From: JBGSYJ01 sp041750915
Lineage (GTDB): Bacteria; Acidobacteriota; Thermoanaerobaculia; Gp7-AA8
DNA: 64,000 nt
Reading direction: 5' to 3'
Assembly (NCBI GenBank): GCA_041750915.1
Contig: JBGSYJ010000069.1
Location: 59,385 to 123,384 of the forward strand
The notes under the pieces were generated by a model, which saw only the letters and a list, made by a program, of their open reading frames with translations, had not been told where the DNA came from and ran no database searches. The position numbers and the translations under genes are program-made. How positions within the stretch are numbered: position 1 is the stretch's first letter; each line of letters opens with the position of its first letter. Shown here piece after piece: positions 16,186 through 25,481 of this stretch.

Positions 16186-17904
16186 CTAGCCCAGAAGCCC
16201 GAGCTCCTCATCCTCGTCGGGGCGAACCCGCATTCGCGCGCGGATCACATCGGAGGGGCTGACGAATCCGGCCAGACGGTCCGAGGCGTCGACCACGGGC
16301 GCGCGGTCGGTTCCTTCTTTCGACATGAGCGTAAGAAAGCTGAGCAAGGGCTGCGCCGGGCGTGCGATCACTGATGGCACGGCAATGGAGCGCTCCACCG
16401 TCTGATCGACCTCACCGCGCGAGATCGCTTCGATAATCGCCGCGGAACGGAGCACGCCCACGAACCGGTCCTCGTCGTCAACCACGGGATACTCGCGGTG
16501 GCGTGCTGCTCCGATCGTCTCGATTGCCTCGCGGAAGGTCATGCTCGGTCGGATGACGACGAGCGTTCGAGTCATGACGTCGCTGACGGTGAGACCCGAG
16601 AGCGGGTCGCCGGTTCGGATTCTCTCGAAGCCCTCACGTTCCAGCTGATCTTCCGTCAGCGTTTTCGGTGCAAGCCGGGACGAGATGAATACGGATAGAG
16701 CGATCGCAAGCATCAGTGGCAGGATGAGCTCATAGTCGCCAGTGAGCTCGAATACGATGAGGGCAGAGGCGAGGGGGCTTCGGAGCATTCCGCCGAATAC
16801 AGCACCCATGCCGACCAGCGCATACGCCGCAGGCTGCACCGTCTCGGCGTTGAGCCATCCCTGCATGGCGCCGCCAACCGTCGATCCGAGGGCGGCTCCG
16901 AGGAACAGCGACGGCGCAAACGTTCCACCGAGAAGCCCTGTAGCCGTCGCTGCGATGAATGCAATCAGTTTCCCGGCGAGCGCAGTGGCGGAGAACAGCA
17001 GGTCTCCGTCACCATGAAGAAAACGCGAGGTCGTCGTGTATCCGACGCTGAACACCGAGGGGATGAACGTGCCGATCGCGCCGACCATTGCGCCGCCGGC
17101 GACCGCCTGAGCCACAGGCGACACTTCCCGGTTCTTGAGAGATTTCCTCAGCCACAGAGTGGCCCGTATCGCGAAGCCCGAGAGCACACCTGCCAGGATG
17201 CCGAGGATGGCGAACCCGACGAGCTCGCGCACATCTGTCCACTCGGCTGCCGCGGCCGGCAGGATCGGGCGCCCTCCGAGGAAGACGCGCTGCACGACAG
17301 CTCCGGCAACTGCGGCGATGATCGTTCCGCCGAGAACGCCACGCCCCGCCGATCCCAGAACCTCCTCCATTGCGAAGACGACGCCCGTCATCGGGGCATT
17401 GAAGATCGCCGCGATCCCCGCTGCCGTACCGACCGGAATCATTCCCCTGCGCATCTTCCGGGGAAGCCGGAACAGTTTGGCCACGAACATCGACACCCCG
17501 CTTGCGATCACGACGATCGGTCCCTCGGGGCCGAGTGGCGCGCCGGAACCGAGAGAGATCGGAGTGAGTGCAAGCGTGGAGGCTGTGGCGCGTGGACCGA
17601 CAAGGTCAGGATCTCCCGCGTAGGCGCGGCGCAGACGTGCGAGGCCGACTCCTTCGGCGCTGGGGACAAACCGTCGGACGAACCAGACGAGAAAGCCCGC
17701 GACCGTCGCTGGCAGTGCAATCAGCACGACTGGGCGCCACGGTCCGGTCAGCCCTAGAGCTCGATCGATCATGACCAGCTGGGCCAGTTCGACGAGAAGG
17801 TGAAAAACGACTGCGGCGAGGCCCGAGGCAACACCAGCAGCCACGAGAGCGACGATCACCGCTCGCTTTCCAAGCCACCGACGGGAGACGTCACCACGAG
17901 TCAC
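16186..17904 (-). CDS. ClC-type chloride channel/antiporter with CBS pair
   Basis: A 572-residue integral membrane protein. Residues 1 to about 420 form the ClC core, with the selectivity sequences GSGAPLGPEGP (containing the gating glutamate, near residue 120) and GIAAIFNAPMTG, followed by FAMEEVLG. Retention of the gating glutamate fits either an H+/Cl- antiporter or a channel. Residues about 440-560 are two CBS domains (SDVMTRTLVVIRPSMTFREAI, then VIARPAQPLLSFLTLM) that commonly bind adenine nucleotides and adjust gating. It is a single-gene unit on the minus strand. Ion selectivity cannot be read with certainty from sequence. Confidence 0.93.
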   Translation of the reverse strand: MTRGDVSRRWLGKRAVIVALVAAGVASGLAAVVFHLLVELAQLVMIDRALGLTGPWRPVVLIALPATVAGFLVWFVRRFVPSAEGVGLARLRRAYAGDPDLVGPRATASTLALTPISLGSGAPLGPEGPIVVIASGVSMFVAKLFRLPRKMRRGMIPVGTAAGIAAIFNAPMTGVVFAMEEVLGSAGRGVLGGTIIAAVAGAVVQRVFLGGRPILPAAAAEWTDVRELVGFAILGILAGVLSGFAIRATLWLRKSLKNREVSPVAQAVAGGAMVGAIGTFIPSVFSVGYTTTSRFLHGDGDLLFSATALAGKLIAFIAATATGLLGGTFAPSLFLGAALGSTVGGAMQGWLNAETVQPAAYALVGMGAVFGGMLRSPLASALIVFELTGDYELILPLMLAIALSVFISSRLAPKTLTEDQLEREGFERIRTGDPLSGLTVSDVMTRTLVVIRPSMTFREAIETIGAARHREYPVVDDEDRFVGVLRSAAIIEAISRGEVDQTVERSIAVPSVIARPAQPLLSFLTLMSKEGTDRAPVVDASDRLAGFVSPSDVIRARMRVRPDEDEELGLLG

Positions 17905-17964
17905 GTTGTGATCCTACTTCATGTTTGTGCTGCGCGGCGGTTGGATTTCCAGTAGCGCGCACGT

Positions 17965-17987
17965 AGCGGCGGATCCGATCCGCCGCT
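17965..17987. repeat. Perfect 23-base palindrome
   Basis: AGCGGCGGATC-C-GATCCGCCGCT has two perfect 11-base arms around one base. It lies between the 3' end of the DUF4920 gene and the 5' end of the ClC gene. There is no T-run on the minus strand, so a terminator is doubtful; an operator or REP-like hairpin is possible. The rest of 17905-18116 shows nothing else beyond a small ATCCCG/CGGGAT hairpin near 18087-18106. Confidence 0.5.
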
Positions 17988-18116
17988 TTCCGGTCCGCTG
18001 CAGACTTGCGCGTTGTGGCGCCACAACCCGGGATCAATGCCACAGATGTCGTGCAGCGTCTCTACGCGGGAGACGGGACATCGGAATATCCCGCTACTTC
18101 GGGATCCTGCAAGCCG

Positions 18117-18572
18117 CTACGGTTTGCGAAGCTCGACGCCGGCGGCGATGAACGATGTCTCGATCACTGTGCCGTCAGCCTGACGCTCGATCGTGGCGCC
18201 ATCGCTTTCGAGATGGTCCGCGTGATTCTTCGAGAGCTTTTTCACTTCCACAGTTCCTTCGAGCTTCGCCTTGTAACCCTTGGCATCCTTCGGGACGAAG
18301 AACCCGTAGTCGAGGAAGGTCACTCTCATTCCGGGTTTTCCGGCTTCGGGAGCGATCTCCATCCAGCAGCCTTTGGTCTGGCAGACTGTCGAAACGACTC
18401 CCTCGACGACGATGGGATCGATCGTCCATTCCTGCGGTTTCTCCATGACCTCTGTCAGAGGAACCGATTTCGCGTCCTTCGAGATCGGAGCTCCGCGTTG
18501 GATGACCTCATTGCCAGCAAGAGCTGCGGATGCGATGAGTGCGAGCGACACGATGAAGGATAGCTGTTTCAT
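18117..18572 (-). CDS. Exported DUF4920-domain protein
   Basis: A 151-residue small exported protein. The first 19 residues (MKQLSFIVSLALIASAALA) are a Sec signal peptide with an Ala-x-Ala cleavage site. The mature part matches DUF4920: VVEGVVSTVCQTKGCWMEI, with Cys64 and Cys69 spaced C-x4-C and the Gly-Cys-Trp-Met signature, then MRVTFLDYGFFVPKD. The cysteine pair may bind metal or form a disulphide in the periplasm. No function is established. It stands alone between the ClC gene and a nucleotidyltransferase gene. Confidence 0.85.
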   Translation of the reverse strand: MKQLSFIVSLALIASAALAGNEVIQRGAPISKDAKSVPLTEVMEKPQEWTIDPIVVEGVVSTVCQTKGCWMEIAPEAGKPGMRVTFLDYGFFVPKDAKGYKAKLEGTVEVKKLSKNHADHLESDGATIERQADGTVIETSFIAAGVELRKP

Positions 18573-18630
18573 GCGGCAGAGTTTACAGCAGGGCGCTGGG
18601 CCTGTCTAACAAGGGGATGGCGGTTCGCCG

Positions 18631-19473
18631 CTATCTGTCGATGGCAGCCGTCCACTGATCGACATCGGTTTCGGTCAGTTTGCCATAGGGCTCGACCCGC
18701 GCGTCGATATAGCCCTGCTCATGAACGTCGCTGAGGTACTGTTCACGGGAGAGCAGCGTTCCCCGGCAGAGCACCGGCGCCTCGTCGTGGGCACCCCGTT
18801 CGATTTCAGCCTCGAGGCGGCCCATGAGGTCCCGCATGATCTCCTCGGGAATCAGCTGGCGCTCCTTTGGATAGACGAAACCGAACGAGATGAGATGCAT
18901 CAGCAGGACCCGCCAGTTCGCACCGAACCGCCGGAGAAGTCGCTGCCAGTCCAGCGTTGGGGCCGTGGCGCGGAGAATGTGCACGATGTCAGCGCCGTCG
19001 AATCGCTCCCGCTCCATGATGAAGGCCTTCGACCAGATCGTTTCTTCGGGAGGACAGAGCCGGATCGGAATTCCCCAGAGCTGTTCCTCGACCGAGTGCT
19101 CGAACCATTCGTCGTCGACTTCGCCTTCACCGTTCGCGGACCGGAAGGCCAGGTCTGCGAACTTCTCGCCCTTGAAGACCTTTCCGAGCCAGTGAGGGAA
19201 GGCGAGCTCGACACGGAAGCCGGCGCTGCGGCAGGTTCTGCGGAACCGGACGTAGTCATTCCGGCGGATAAAAAAGTCCAGGTCCTTGGTCGCTCGGGCG
19301 ATGCCGGTGTAGCGCTGGAACGCAAACGTACCGCCGACCAGAAAGGGGAGCTCGTGCTCGTTGAATAGCCCTATGAGGTCGCGGTAGAAGTTCCGCGTTT
19401 CCGGCGCAGCCTCGAGCATGTCGAGAGCGGTGTTTCGCTCTCGTAGCTCATGATCGACTCTTCGTTCCCGCAT
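18631..19473 (-). CDS. Nucleotidyltransferase-fold protein
   Basis: A 280-residue protein with a minimal nucleotidyltransferase (pol beta-like) core. LVGGTFAF has the Gly47-Gly48 pair, and RATKDLDFFI has the metal-binding Asp64-x-Asp66. A later block, CPPEETIWSKAFIMERERFD, matches the helical extension of the AbiEii/MNT-like nucleotidyltransferase group. Such proteins transfer nucleotides to small molecules, tRNAs or proteins, and some are toxins of toxin-antitoxin pairs. No antitoxin-like partner lies beside it, so a stand-alone enzyme is more likely. Substrate unknown. Confidence 0.7.
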   Translation of the reverse strand: MRERRVDHELRERNTALDMLEAAPETRNFYRDLIGLFNEHELPFLVGGTFAFQRYTGIARATKDLDFFIRRNDYVRFRRTCRSAGFRVELAFPHWLGKVFKGEKFADLAFRSANGEGEVDDEWFEHSVEEQLWGIPIRLCPPEETIWSKAFIMERERFDGADIVHILRATAPTLDWQRLLRRFGANWRVLLMHLISFGFVYPKERQLIPEEIMRDLMGRLEAEIERGAHDEAPVLCRGTLLSREQYLSDVHEQGYIDARVEPYGKLTETDVDQWTAAIDR

Positions 19474-19632
19474 GTCTGGCCGGAACTAGAGAGCACCTTT
19501 CATGCCGAAGTCAGCCGTCGTGCTTTCCGGTAATGGCCTTGCCATCGCGAGTTGGGAGCGGACATCCGCGAGTCGTCGAAGCCCAATACCAGGCAGCTCT
19601 CGCGCAAGCGCCAGTGAAGACACACCCCGCAT

Positions 19633-19829
19633 CCCCCTCTCCCCGTGTGAACGGGGAGAGGGGCAAGGGGAGAGGGGCCGTGCAGGCAATTCGCATGCAA
19701 CCGATTGGCCTGAGAAGTTGCAAGCCCGCAACGCCCCTCTCCCGGCGCGCGAGGCCGTCGCAAGTCCTCGACGTCTGCGCGGATGCGCGCGCCACCCTCT
19801 CCCCGACTTCGCGGGGAGAGGGAGAGCAC
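19633..19829. repeat. Family C ~197-bp three-hairpin repeat, copy 1
   Basis: It is bounded on the left by CCCCTCTCCCCGTGTGAA and its complement, and on the right by CTCTCCCCGACTTCGCGG and its complement, with a third GGGAGAGGGG-type block in the middle. The reverse complement of this stretch closely matches 54883-55080; the first ~45 bases are almost identical and the centre is more variable. It ends five bases before the stop codon of the S10 peptidase gene. The rest of the 360-bp gap 19474-19833 contains no gene I can support. Confidence 0.8.
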
Positions 19830-19833
19830 CAGC

Positions 19834-21360
19834 CTACCGCGCCGACCCTGTCAAAAACGCGTCGAGGTCTCGCTTGAGCTTTTCGAGTGACGGCATGTGC
19901 ACGTACATCATGTGTCCCGCTTCGTAGTATTCGGTGGTGACGCGCGAGGTGTAGCCGGGGTCGAAGGCGAGATGATCGAATGTGTAGTCGGTCGCAAAGT
20001 ACGGCGTTGCGAGGTCGTAGTAGCCGCTGGCGATGAACACCCGCAGGTTCGGATTCTGCGTCATCGCTTCGCGAAGGTCCTCCGCCGTATTTACGTAGCG
20101 GTTCTCGAAATCGGCGTAGCTCCAGGGGCGCACGCGATCCGTGAGGATCTCGTAAGGAATGTCGTTCTCATATCCGAGGTCGCCGCGGAGGTACGCGCCC
20201 AGCGCACCGGTGTAAGGTCCCTGAATCGCTGCGTAACTCGGATCGTAATCGTATCGCTCGCCCGCGGCGTCGCGATCGATGCCCTTGAAGCGGCTGTCGA
20301 GGCGTCCGACGGTCTGCCGCTGGTCGCGCATCAGTTCCTTGACGAAGCGCGCGATGTTGATGCGAAGGTTGGATCGCTCGATGTAGTCGGGTGAGAGGCC
20401 GGTGTACCGCGCGACTCGTGACGCGATCGCCTTCTTCTGTTCATCCGGCAGGTCGTTGCCCTTCATCAGAGCGAGTGTGTAGTCGCCCATGGCGAAATTC
20501 TCGACCTCTGCGAGAGTAGCTCGTAGGTCGCGCTGAAGATCGGGATCGAGCTGGCGGTGATACCACGCGGTTGCCGTGTACGTCGGAAGAAATAGGATGT
20601 AAGGGAGATCGTTTCCCGGCTCGAACCGAGCTGTCTGGAAATTGAGGATCGAGGAGACGAGCATGACGCCGTTGAGGTACATCCCATGTCTCGACTGAAG
20701 GTAATTCGAGAGCGCGGCTGCCCGAGTCGTTCCGTAGCTCTCGCCGATGAGATATTTCGGAGATCCCCAGCGTTGGTACCGTGTGGTGTAGAGGCGGATG
20801 AACTCTCCCACGGTCTCCATGTCGTTCTTGAACCCCAGGAATGATTTTGGGCTTTCTTCGCCAACAGGCCGGCTGTATCCGGTCATGACGGGATCGATGA
20901 ACACGAGGTCGGTCTTGTCGAGAATCGAGAACTCGTTGTCGGTTACGCGATAAGGAGGGGCGGTGGCGGGGGCGTCTGCATCGTTCATGACGACGCGCCG
21001 CGGCCCGAGGGTCCCCAGGTGGAGCCAGACGGAAGAGGAGCCGGGTCCGCCGTTGAAAGAGAAGGTCAGCGGCCGCTGCGCGATGCCGGTGTCGTCGAGG
21101 GTGTAAGCGATGAAGAAGATGCTCGCTCGAGGTGCGCCCTGCTCGGTTCGGAGAAGCAGATTTCCAGTTGTCGCCGTGTAGGCGATGCGACGTCCATCGA
21201 TCGTGACCGTATGTTTCGTACGGGAGAGTTTTTCTTCGGGAGGCGCGGATGGCTTCGAGCCCGGGGGCGTCGCGGTCGGTGAAGGAGCAGGAGTCTGCGC
21301 CGTGAGCGGAAAGACCGAGATGAGAACCGCGATCAGAGTGAGCTGAAGCATCTTGCGCAA
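19834..21360 (-). CDS. S10-family serine carboxypeptidase, exported
   Basis: A 508-residue serine carboxypeptidase-like protein that should remove C-terminal residues from peptides outside the cytoplasm. An N-terminal signal peptide ends near TAQTPAPSPT, followed by a Pro/Ala-rich linker. Family marks are NGGPGSSSVW (oxyanion region), the nucleophile GESYGTTRA, Asp in ASGYYDLATPYF and His in EAGHMMYVH. The triad is complete. The TTG at 21358-21360 is the best start, because a perfect AAGGAGGT lies five to eight bases upstream, whereas the ATG three codons later would be too far away. S10 peptidases are less common in bacteria than in fungi and plants but occur in several soil lineages. Confidence 0.93.
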   Translation of the reverse strand: MRKMLQLTLIAVLISVFPLTAQTPAPSPTATPPGSKPSAPPEEKLSRTKHTVTIDGRRIAYTATTGNLLLRTEQGAPRASIFFIAYTLDDTGIAQRPLTFSFNGGPGSSSVWLHLGTLGPRRVVMNDADAPATAPPYRVTDNEFSILDKTDLVFIDPVMTGYSRPVGEESPKSFLGFKNDMETVGEFIRLYTTRYQRWGSPKYLIGESYGTTRAAALSNYLQSRHGMYLNGVMLVSSILNFQTARFEPGNDLPYILFLPTYTATAWYHRQLDPDLQRDLRATLAEVENFAMGDYTLALMKGNDLPDEQKKAIASRVARYTGLSPDYIERSNLRINIARFVKELMRDQRQTVGRLDSRFKGIDRDAAGERYDYDPSYAAIQGPYTGALGAYLRGDLGYENDIPYEILTDRVRPWSYADFENRYVNTAEDLREAMTQNPNLRVFIASGYYDLATPYFATDYTFDHLAFDPGYTSRVTTEYYEAGHMMYVHMPSLEKLKRDLDAFLTGSAR

Positions 21361-21364
21361 GAGG

Positions 21365-21372
21365 ACCTCCTT
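21365..21372 (-). promoter_or_regulatory. Strong ribosome-binding site selecting a TTG start
   Basis: ACCTCCTT on the + strand is AAGGAGGT on the coding strand, placed just upstream of the TTG codon at 21358-21360. It decides the start of the S10 peptidase. Confidence 0.75.
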
Positions 21373-21413
21373 CGGTCTGCTGCGGATTGTATCGAATCGT
21401 GCCTTGAAAAAGT

Positions 21414-21495
21414 GAGGATTCAGAATTCAGAATTCAGAAAAAGAGCACCTGCGCATGTGTCTTTCTGAATTCTGAATTCTGCATTCTCAATTCTT
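21414..21495. repeat. Heptamer repeat with inverted arms (CAGAATT type)
   Basis: The left arm reads GAGGATT CAGAATT CAGAATT. After a ~24-base spacer the right arm reads CTGAATT CTGAATT CTGCATT CTCAATT. The period is 7 on both sides and the arms are inverted. The right arm runs into the stop codon of the GGDEF/EAL gene (21487-21489). It has the same architecture as the TGAGTTG- and AGTAGAC-type elements, but a different heptamer. Confidence 0.75.
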
Positions 21496-24400
21496 CTTCA
21501 CGTTCTCGATCAGAATGCGCTCGAACTCATCAGCCGGGACGGGCCGATTGAAGAGAAAGCCCTGCATGAGCTCACAGCCGTTTTCGAGCAGGAACTGGCG
21601 CTGGCTTTCCTGTTCGACCCCTTCGGCGACGACTTCAAGCTTCAGCGTGCGCGCCATGACGATGATGGCGGTCACGATCGCTGCAGTCTCACCGTCTTCA
21701 GTCACATCGCGAACGAACGACTGATCGATTTTAAGTGTATCGATTGGGAACCGCTTGAGATAGCTGAGGGATGAATGTCCCGTGCCGAAGTCGTCCAGCG
21801 AGATTCCCACGCCAAGTCTTCTGAGCTCCTGAAGCGATCGGATCGACACTTCCGGATTCTGCATCGCACCGCTCTCGGTGATCTCGAGCTCGACGACATC
21901 TCTGCCGAGTCTCGTCTCGCGAAGGATATCTCCGACGATCTTGACCAGGTCCGGCTGCTGGAGCTGGGAGACCGAGAGGTTGATCGCAAGCTTGAGGTCG
22001 CGGAAACCCTTGTCGTGCCATTCGCGAAGCTTCAGGCAGGCCGTCTTGAGCACGAGGGCGCCGATACGGCCCATGAGATTCGCGCTTTCTGCCAGAGGGA
22101 TAAACCGCGCAGGCGGAATGAGGCCGAGCTCGGGATGTTCCCAGCGTACGAGCGCCTCCATGCCGCGAATGCGGCCGGTCGCCACGTTGTAGATCGGCTG
22201 GTAATGAACACGGAACTCGTCGCGCTCGATGGCCTTTCGCAGTCCGTTTTCCAACGCGAGCCGCTCGAGAGTGTGCGCGTTGATGAGCGGATTGAAGATC
22301 TGATAGTTGTCGCGGCCGAGCCCTTTGGCCTGATACATGGCGGTGTCGGCGTTCTTGATCAACGTGTCGGCGTCGTAGCCGTCGTCGGGATAGATACTGA
22401 TTCCAAGGCTGGTCGTGATGAAGCGCTCATCACCGTCCAGCGGGAACGGGAGACGCAGAACATCGAGAATCTTTCGCGCGATCTGAACGGCATCGTCGGC
22501 GCTTCCCACGATCGGGAGCATGACCGTGAACTCGTCACCGCCCTGCCGCGCGACCGTATCGCTCTCTCTGACACACGATTGGATTCGATCTGCGGCGGCC
22601 TGAAGGAGATGGTCGCCGGCGTTATGACCGAGCGAGTCGTTGATGCTCTTGAACCTGTCGAGATCGAGAAACAGCACCGCGAGTTTCGAGCGCTCCCGCT
22701 GCGCGCGCGAGAGGGCCACCGTGAGACGGTCCTTGAACAGCAGGCGGTTCGGCAGACCGGTCAGGATGTCGTGGTAAGCGAGGTGCCGGATCTGATCTTC
22801 CGCAATGTTCCGCTCGGTGATGTCGCGGGCCACGCAGACGAGCCCGCCATTCTCCAGCGGCGTGAGCGAGACTTCCTGCGGGAAGGTGTCGCCTTGTTTG
22901 CGGATGCCGGTCGCCTGACCGCGCCAGTGGCCGTGGAGGTGAACCCGCGGCAGGATCTCTTCTTCGAAGCGCTTGCATTCCTCGGGGTCATAGAGCATGT
23001 GCCACGTTTTCCCAAGCATCTCGGAAGGGCTGTCGTATCCGTAGAGCTCGGCGTGCGCGTCGTTCATGTAGATCAGCTCGCCCTTTCCGCTGAGAATCGC
23101 GATTCCGTCCATGGATGCGCGGAACGCGGCGGACTGGCTGTGGAGCGTTTCTTCGGCGCGCTTGCGCTCGGTGATGTCATGGACGAAGCCCTCGAGGTAT
23201 GCCGGGCGTCCTGGCTCATGAGTGACCGCGTGCGCATTGAGTTGAACCCACAGCGGCGTGCCGTCTCTCTTTTTCCAGAGAACCTCGATATGCGAAGGTC
23301 CGCGGCCATCCGGCGCATCTGTGGCGGCGATGTCGCGCTGCTTTGGATCGACGTAGAACTCGTCAAGGTTCCTCTCGAGAAGTTCTTCGGCGTTCCTGTA
23401 TCCGAGCATTCTCGCCAGCGTGGCGTTAGCCGTCACGATCCGTCCCTCGGCGTCCGCCTGATAGATGCCGATGAGTGCATAGTCGAAAAGGCTTCGATAT
23501 TTCTCTTCTGATTCCAGGAGCGCCCGCTCGGCACGTTTGCGGTCGGTGATGTCGCTGACGATCGAATAGAGCAGCGTTTTTCCCATCACGGCGATCGGAC
23601 CGGAATGGATCTCCACGTCCCGGATTCCGCGCCGGGTGCGGTGCTGGAACACGAAGAAATTGCGACGTTGTGTGGCTGCTCTCGCCATCTCCGTTCTGAC
23701 TTCTGCTTCGGACAGGACATTGATGTCCCACACCCGCATCGACGTCAGCTCTTCTTTGCTGTATTCATAGAATCCACAGGCGGCAGCATTCGCATCGATC
23801 ACCAGACCTGTCTCGGGATCGATCAGCAGCTTGACAGCGGTGTTGTTCTCGAACATCTGCCGGTATCGATCTTCGCTTTCCTTGAGGGCGTTTTCCGCAG
23901 CGTTCTTTTCGGTGATATCGACGCCGATGCAGACCGTTCCCACGAGCTCGCCGTTTTCGCGAACCTCATTGTTCCGCCATGAGATCTGACGCTGCTCTCC
24001 GCTTCTGGTCTGGATCGAGAACTCGAGAATCGGCGGAAGTGGACGTCCTCGCCTGAACGAAGTCTGTTCGAACAGATCGCGTTGGGACTGGGGAGGCATC
24101 AGGACGTCGAGCCACTTCCGTCCCTTCACTTCGGCAAGGGTGAAGCCGGTGATCGTCTCGGCCATCTCGTTCATCATCTCGATGCGTCCGGACGCATCGA
24201 GATGAGCGATGATCGCGTTCGCAGCCTTGATGAGGCTCTCCGAGTACTCTTTTGACCGAAAAAGCGCCTCTTCCTTCCTCTTGCTCTCGATCGCGGAGGC
24301 AACATGCTGCGAGACGAACACCAGGATCTCTTTCTCACGCTCGCCGTACCGCACGCCTTCGTTGTAGCTCTGAATGCTCAGAACTCCGAAAACCTGGTCG

Positions 24401-25281
24401 GCTGACATCAGGGGGACGCCGAGCCAGTCGAGCGACGGTGCGCCGACCGGTTCGATCGCCCCATCGAGCACGAGCTCGTCGAACCGGGACGGTGTCGCGA
24501 GAAGGGGCTTTCCTGTCTTCAGAACATGCCAGGTCAGGCCCCTTCCGGTTTTCTCAGGCGCAGGCGAGTCTTCCTCGAACTGATCAACGAAGTAGGGATA
24601 GGACACGACATCGGTTGCCTCGTCGTACAGAGCGATGTAGAAATTTGTCGCATCCATCAGCTCTCCGACGATCCGGTGAATCGACCGGTAGAGGTCGTTG
24701 AGGTCGCGCGCCGTGTTCGTGATCTCGGAGATCCGGAACATCGCCGAGCGAAGCTCCTCGGCACGTTCATCTTCCGAGACGTCGCGGAAGTACCACGCTC
24801 TTCCCATGGCCTTGCCGCCGTCTGAAACCACCGGCACGGACGCTCGCGACAGAACTCTGCCGTCCTTCAGTTTGACGATGTCTCCGGTTCGGATCTCGAA
24901 TGGATGGTCATAGAGCCATGCGACTACCGTTCCGAAAGCATCGGGATCTGCAACCGTAGAAAACGCATGCTTCAGCAACTCGCGGTCGTCCGCTGTCCTC
25001 GCTACTTCGTCCGGGATGTTCCAGATCTCGAGGAACCGGTGGTTGTGCGTGAGGACCCGTCCGTCCGTACTGATCACCAGAATGCCGTCCAGCGTGGCTT
25101 CCTGCTGGGCCCGGAGGATGGACACGGTCGTCTCGAGAGATCGGAGTGCGTCCGTCTGTGATCGAAACCGCTGTCTTCGGCGAACGGTTTTCAGAAATCT
25201 TTCGCGTAGGCGAGTCATGCGACCGGCTATCGGTTCCAACGCGGAGGTAACTCCACTCGAGGAAGAAATGGACTTCACCAT
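21487..25281 (-). CDS. Multi-PAS/GAF sensor with GGDEF and EAL domains
   Basis: A 1264-residue cyclic-di-GMP signalling protein with no clear membrane segment. Domains in order: PAS (about 55-170), GAF (about 178-345), PAS (345-470), PAS (470-590), PAS (590-715), PAS (715-835), GGDEF (about 838-1000, active-site motif RQGGDEF) and EAL (about 1010-1264). The EAL domain keeps MEALVRWEHPE, ELEITESG and DDFGTGHSSL, so both diguanylate cyclase and phosphodiesterase signatures look intact. Five PAS domains plus GAF imply integration of several redox, light or small-molecule cues; the ligands cannot be read from sequence. It is a single-gene unit. No response regulator is adjacent. Confidence 0.95.
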   Translation of the reverse strand: MVKSISSSSGVTSALEPIAGRMTRLRERFLKTVRRRQRFRSQTDALRSLETTVSILRAQQEATLDGILVISTDGRVLTHNHRFLEIWNIPDEVARTADDRELLKHAFSTVADPDAFGTVVAWLYDHPFEIRTGDIVKLKDGRVLSRASVPVVSDGGKAMGRAWYFRDVSEDERAEELRSAMFRISEITNTARDLNDLYRSIHRIVGELMDATNFYIALYDEATDVVSYPYFVDQFEEDSPAPEKTGRGLTWHVLKTGKPLLATPSRFDELVLDGAIEPVGAPSLDWLGVPLMSADQVFGVLSIQSYNEGVRYGEREKEILVFVSQHVASAIESKRKEEALFRSKEYSESLIKAANAIIAHLDASGRIEMMNEMAETITGFTLAEVKGRKWLDVLMPPQSQRDLFEQTSFRRGRPLPPILEFSIQTRSGEQRQISWRNNEVRENGELVGTVCIGVDITEKNAAENALKESEDRYRQMFENNTAVKLLIDPETGLVIDANAAACGFYEYSKEELTSMRVWDINVLSEAEVRTEMARAATQRRNFFVFQHRTRRGIRDVEIHSGPIAVMGKTLLYSIVSDITDRKRAERALLESEEKYRSLFDYALIGIYQADAEGRIVTANATLARMLGYRNAEELLERNLDEFYVDPKQRDIAATDAPDGRGPSHIEVLWKKRDGTPLWVQLNAHAVTHEPGRPAYLEGFVHDITERKRAEETLHSQSAAFRASMDGIAILSGKGELIYMNDAHAELYGYDSPSEMLGKTWHMLYDPEECKRFEEEILPRVHLHGHWRGQATGIRKQGDTFPQEVSLTPLENGGLVCVARDITERNIAEDQIRHLAYHDILTGLPNRLLFKDRLTVALSRAQRERSKLAVLFLDLDRFKSINDSLGHNAGDHLLQAAADRIQSCVRESDTVARQGGDEFTVMLPIVGSADDAVQIARKILDVLRLPFPLDGDERFITTSLGISIYPDDGYDADTLIKNADTAMYQAKGLGRDNYQIFNPLINAHTLERLALENGLRKAIERDEFRVHYQPIYNVATGRIRGMEALVRWEHPELGLIPPARFIPLAESANLMGRIGALVLKTACLKLREWHDKGFRDLKLAINLSVSQLQQPDLVKIVGDILRETRLGRDVVELEITESGAMQNPEVSIRSLQELRRLGVGISLDDFGTGHSSLSYLKRFPIDTLKIDQSFVRDVTEDGETAAIVTAIIVMARTLKLEVVAEGVEQESQRQFLLENGCELMQGFLFNRPVPADEFERILIENVKKN

Positions 25282-25481
25282 ATCAATCCACGCCGGAGAG
25301 TTCAGGGAGCGAAAGGTGGGGGAGGGCGTCGCGCGAACCGCTCAACAGGCGCAGGCTGCGTATGCTACGTCTCTCGGACCCCTGATATTCGATTCCGCTC
25401 AACCCCATCCTCGTCGGCAAACTGTTCGTGAATTATCGCACAGGCTGAGTCCGACGGCGCCCGGACGGTCGTGAGGGAGGC

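Noticed and set aside
18631..19473. Toxin-antitoxin system
   Set aside because: The nucleotidyltransferase fold can be a toxin, but no antitoxin-sized partner lies next to it.
21775..23511. 578-codon open frame antisense to the GGDEF/EAL sensor gene
   Set aside because: It is a frame shadow of a high-GC gene; the product is charged low-complexity sequence with no recognisable fold, while the other strand encodes intact domains.
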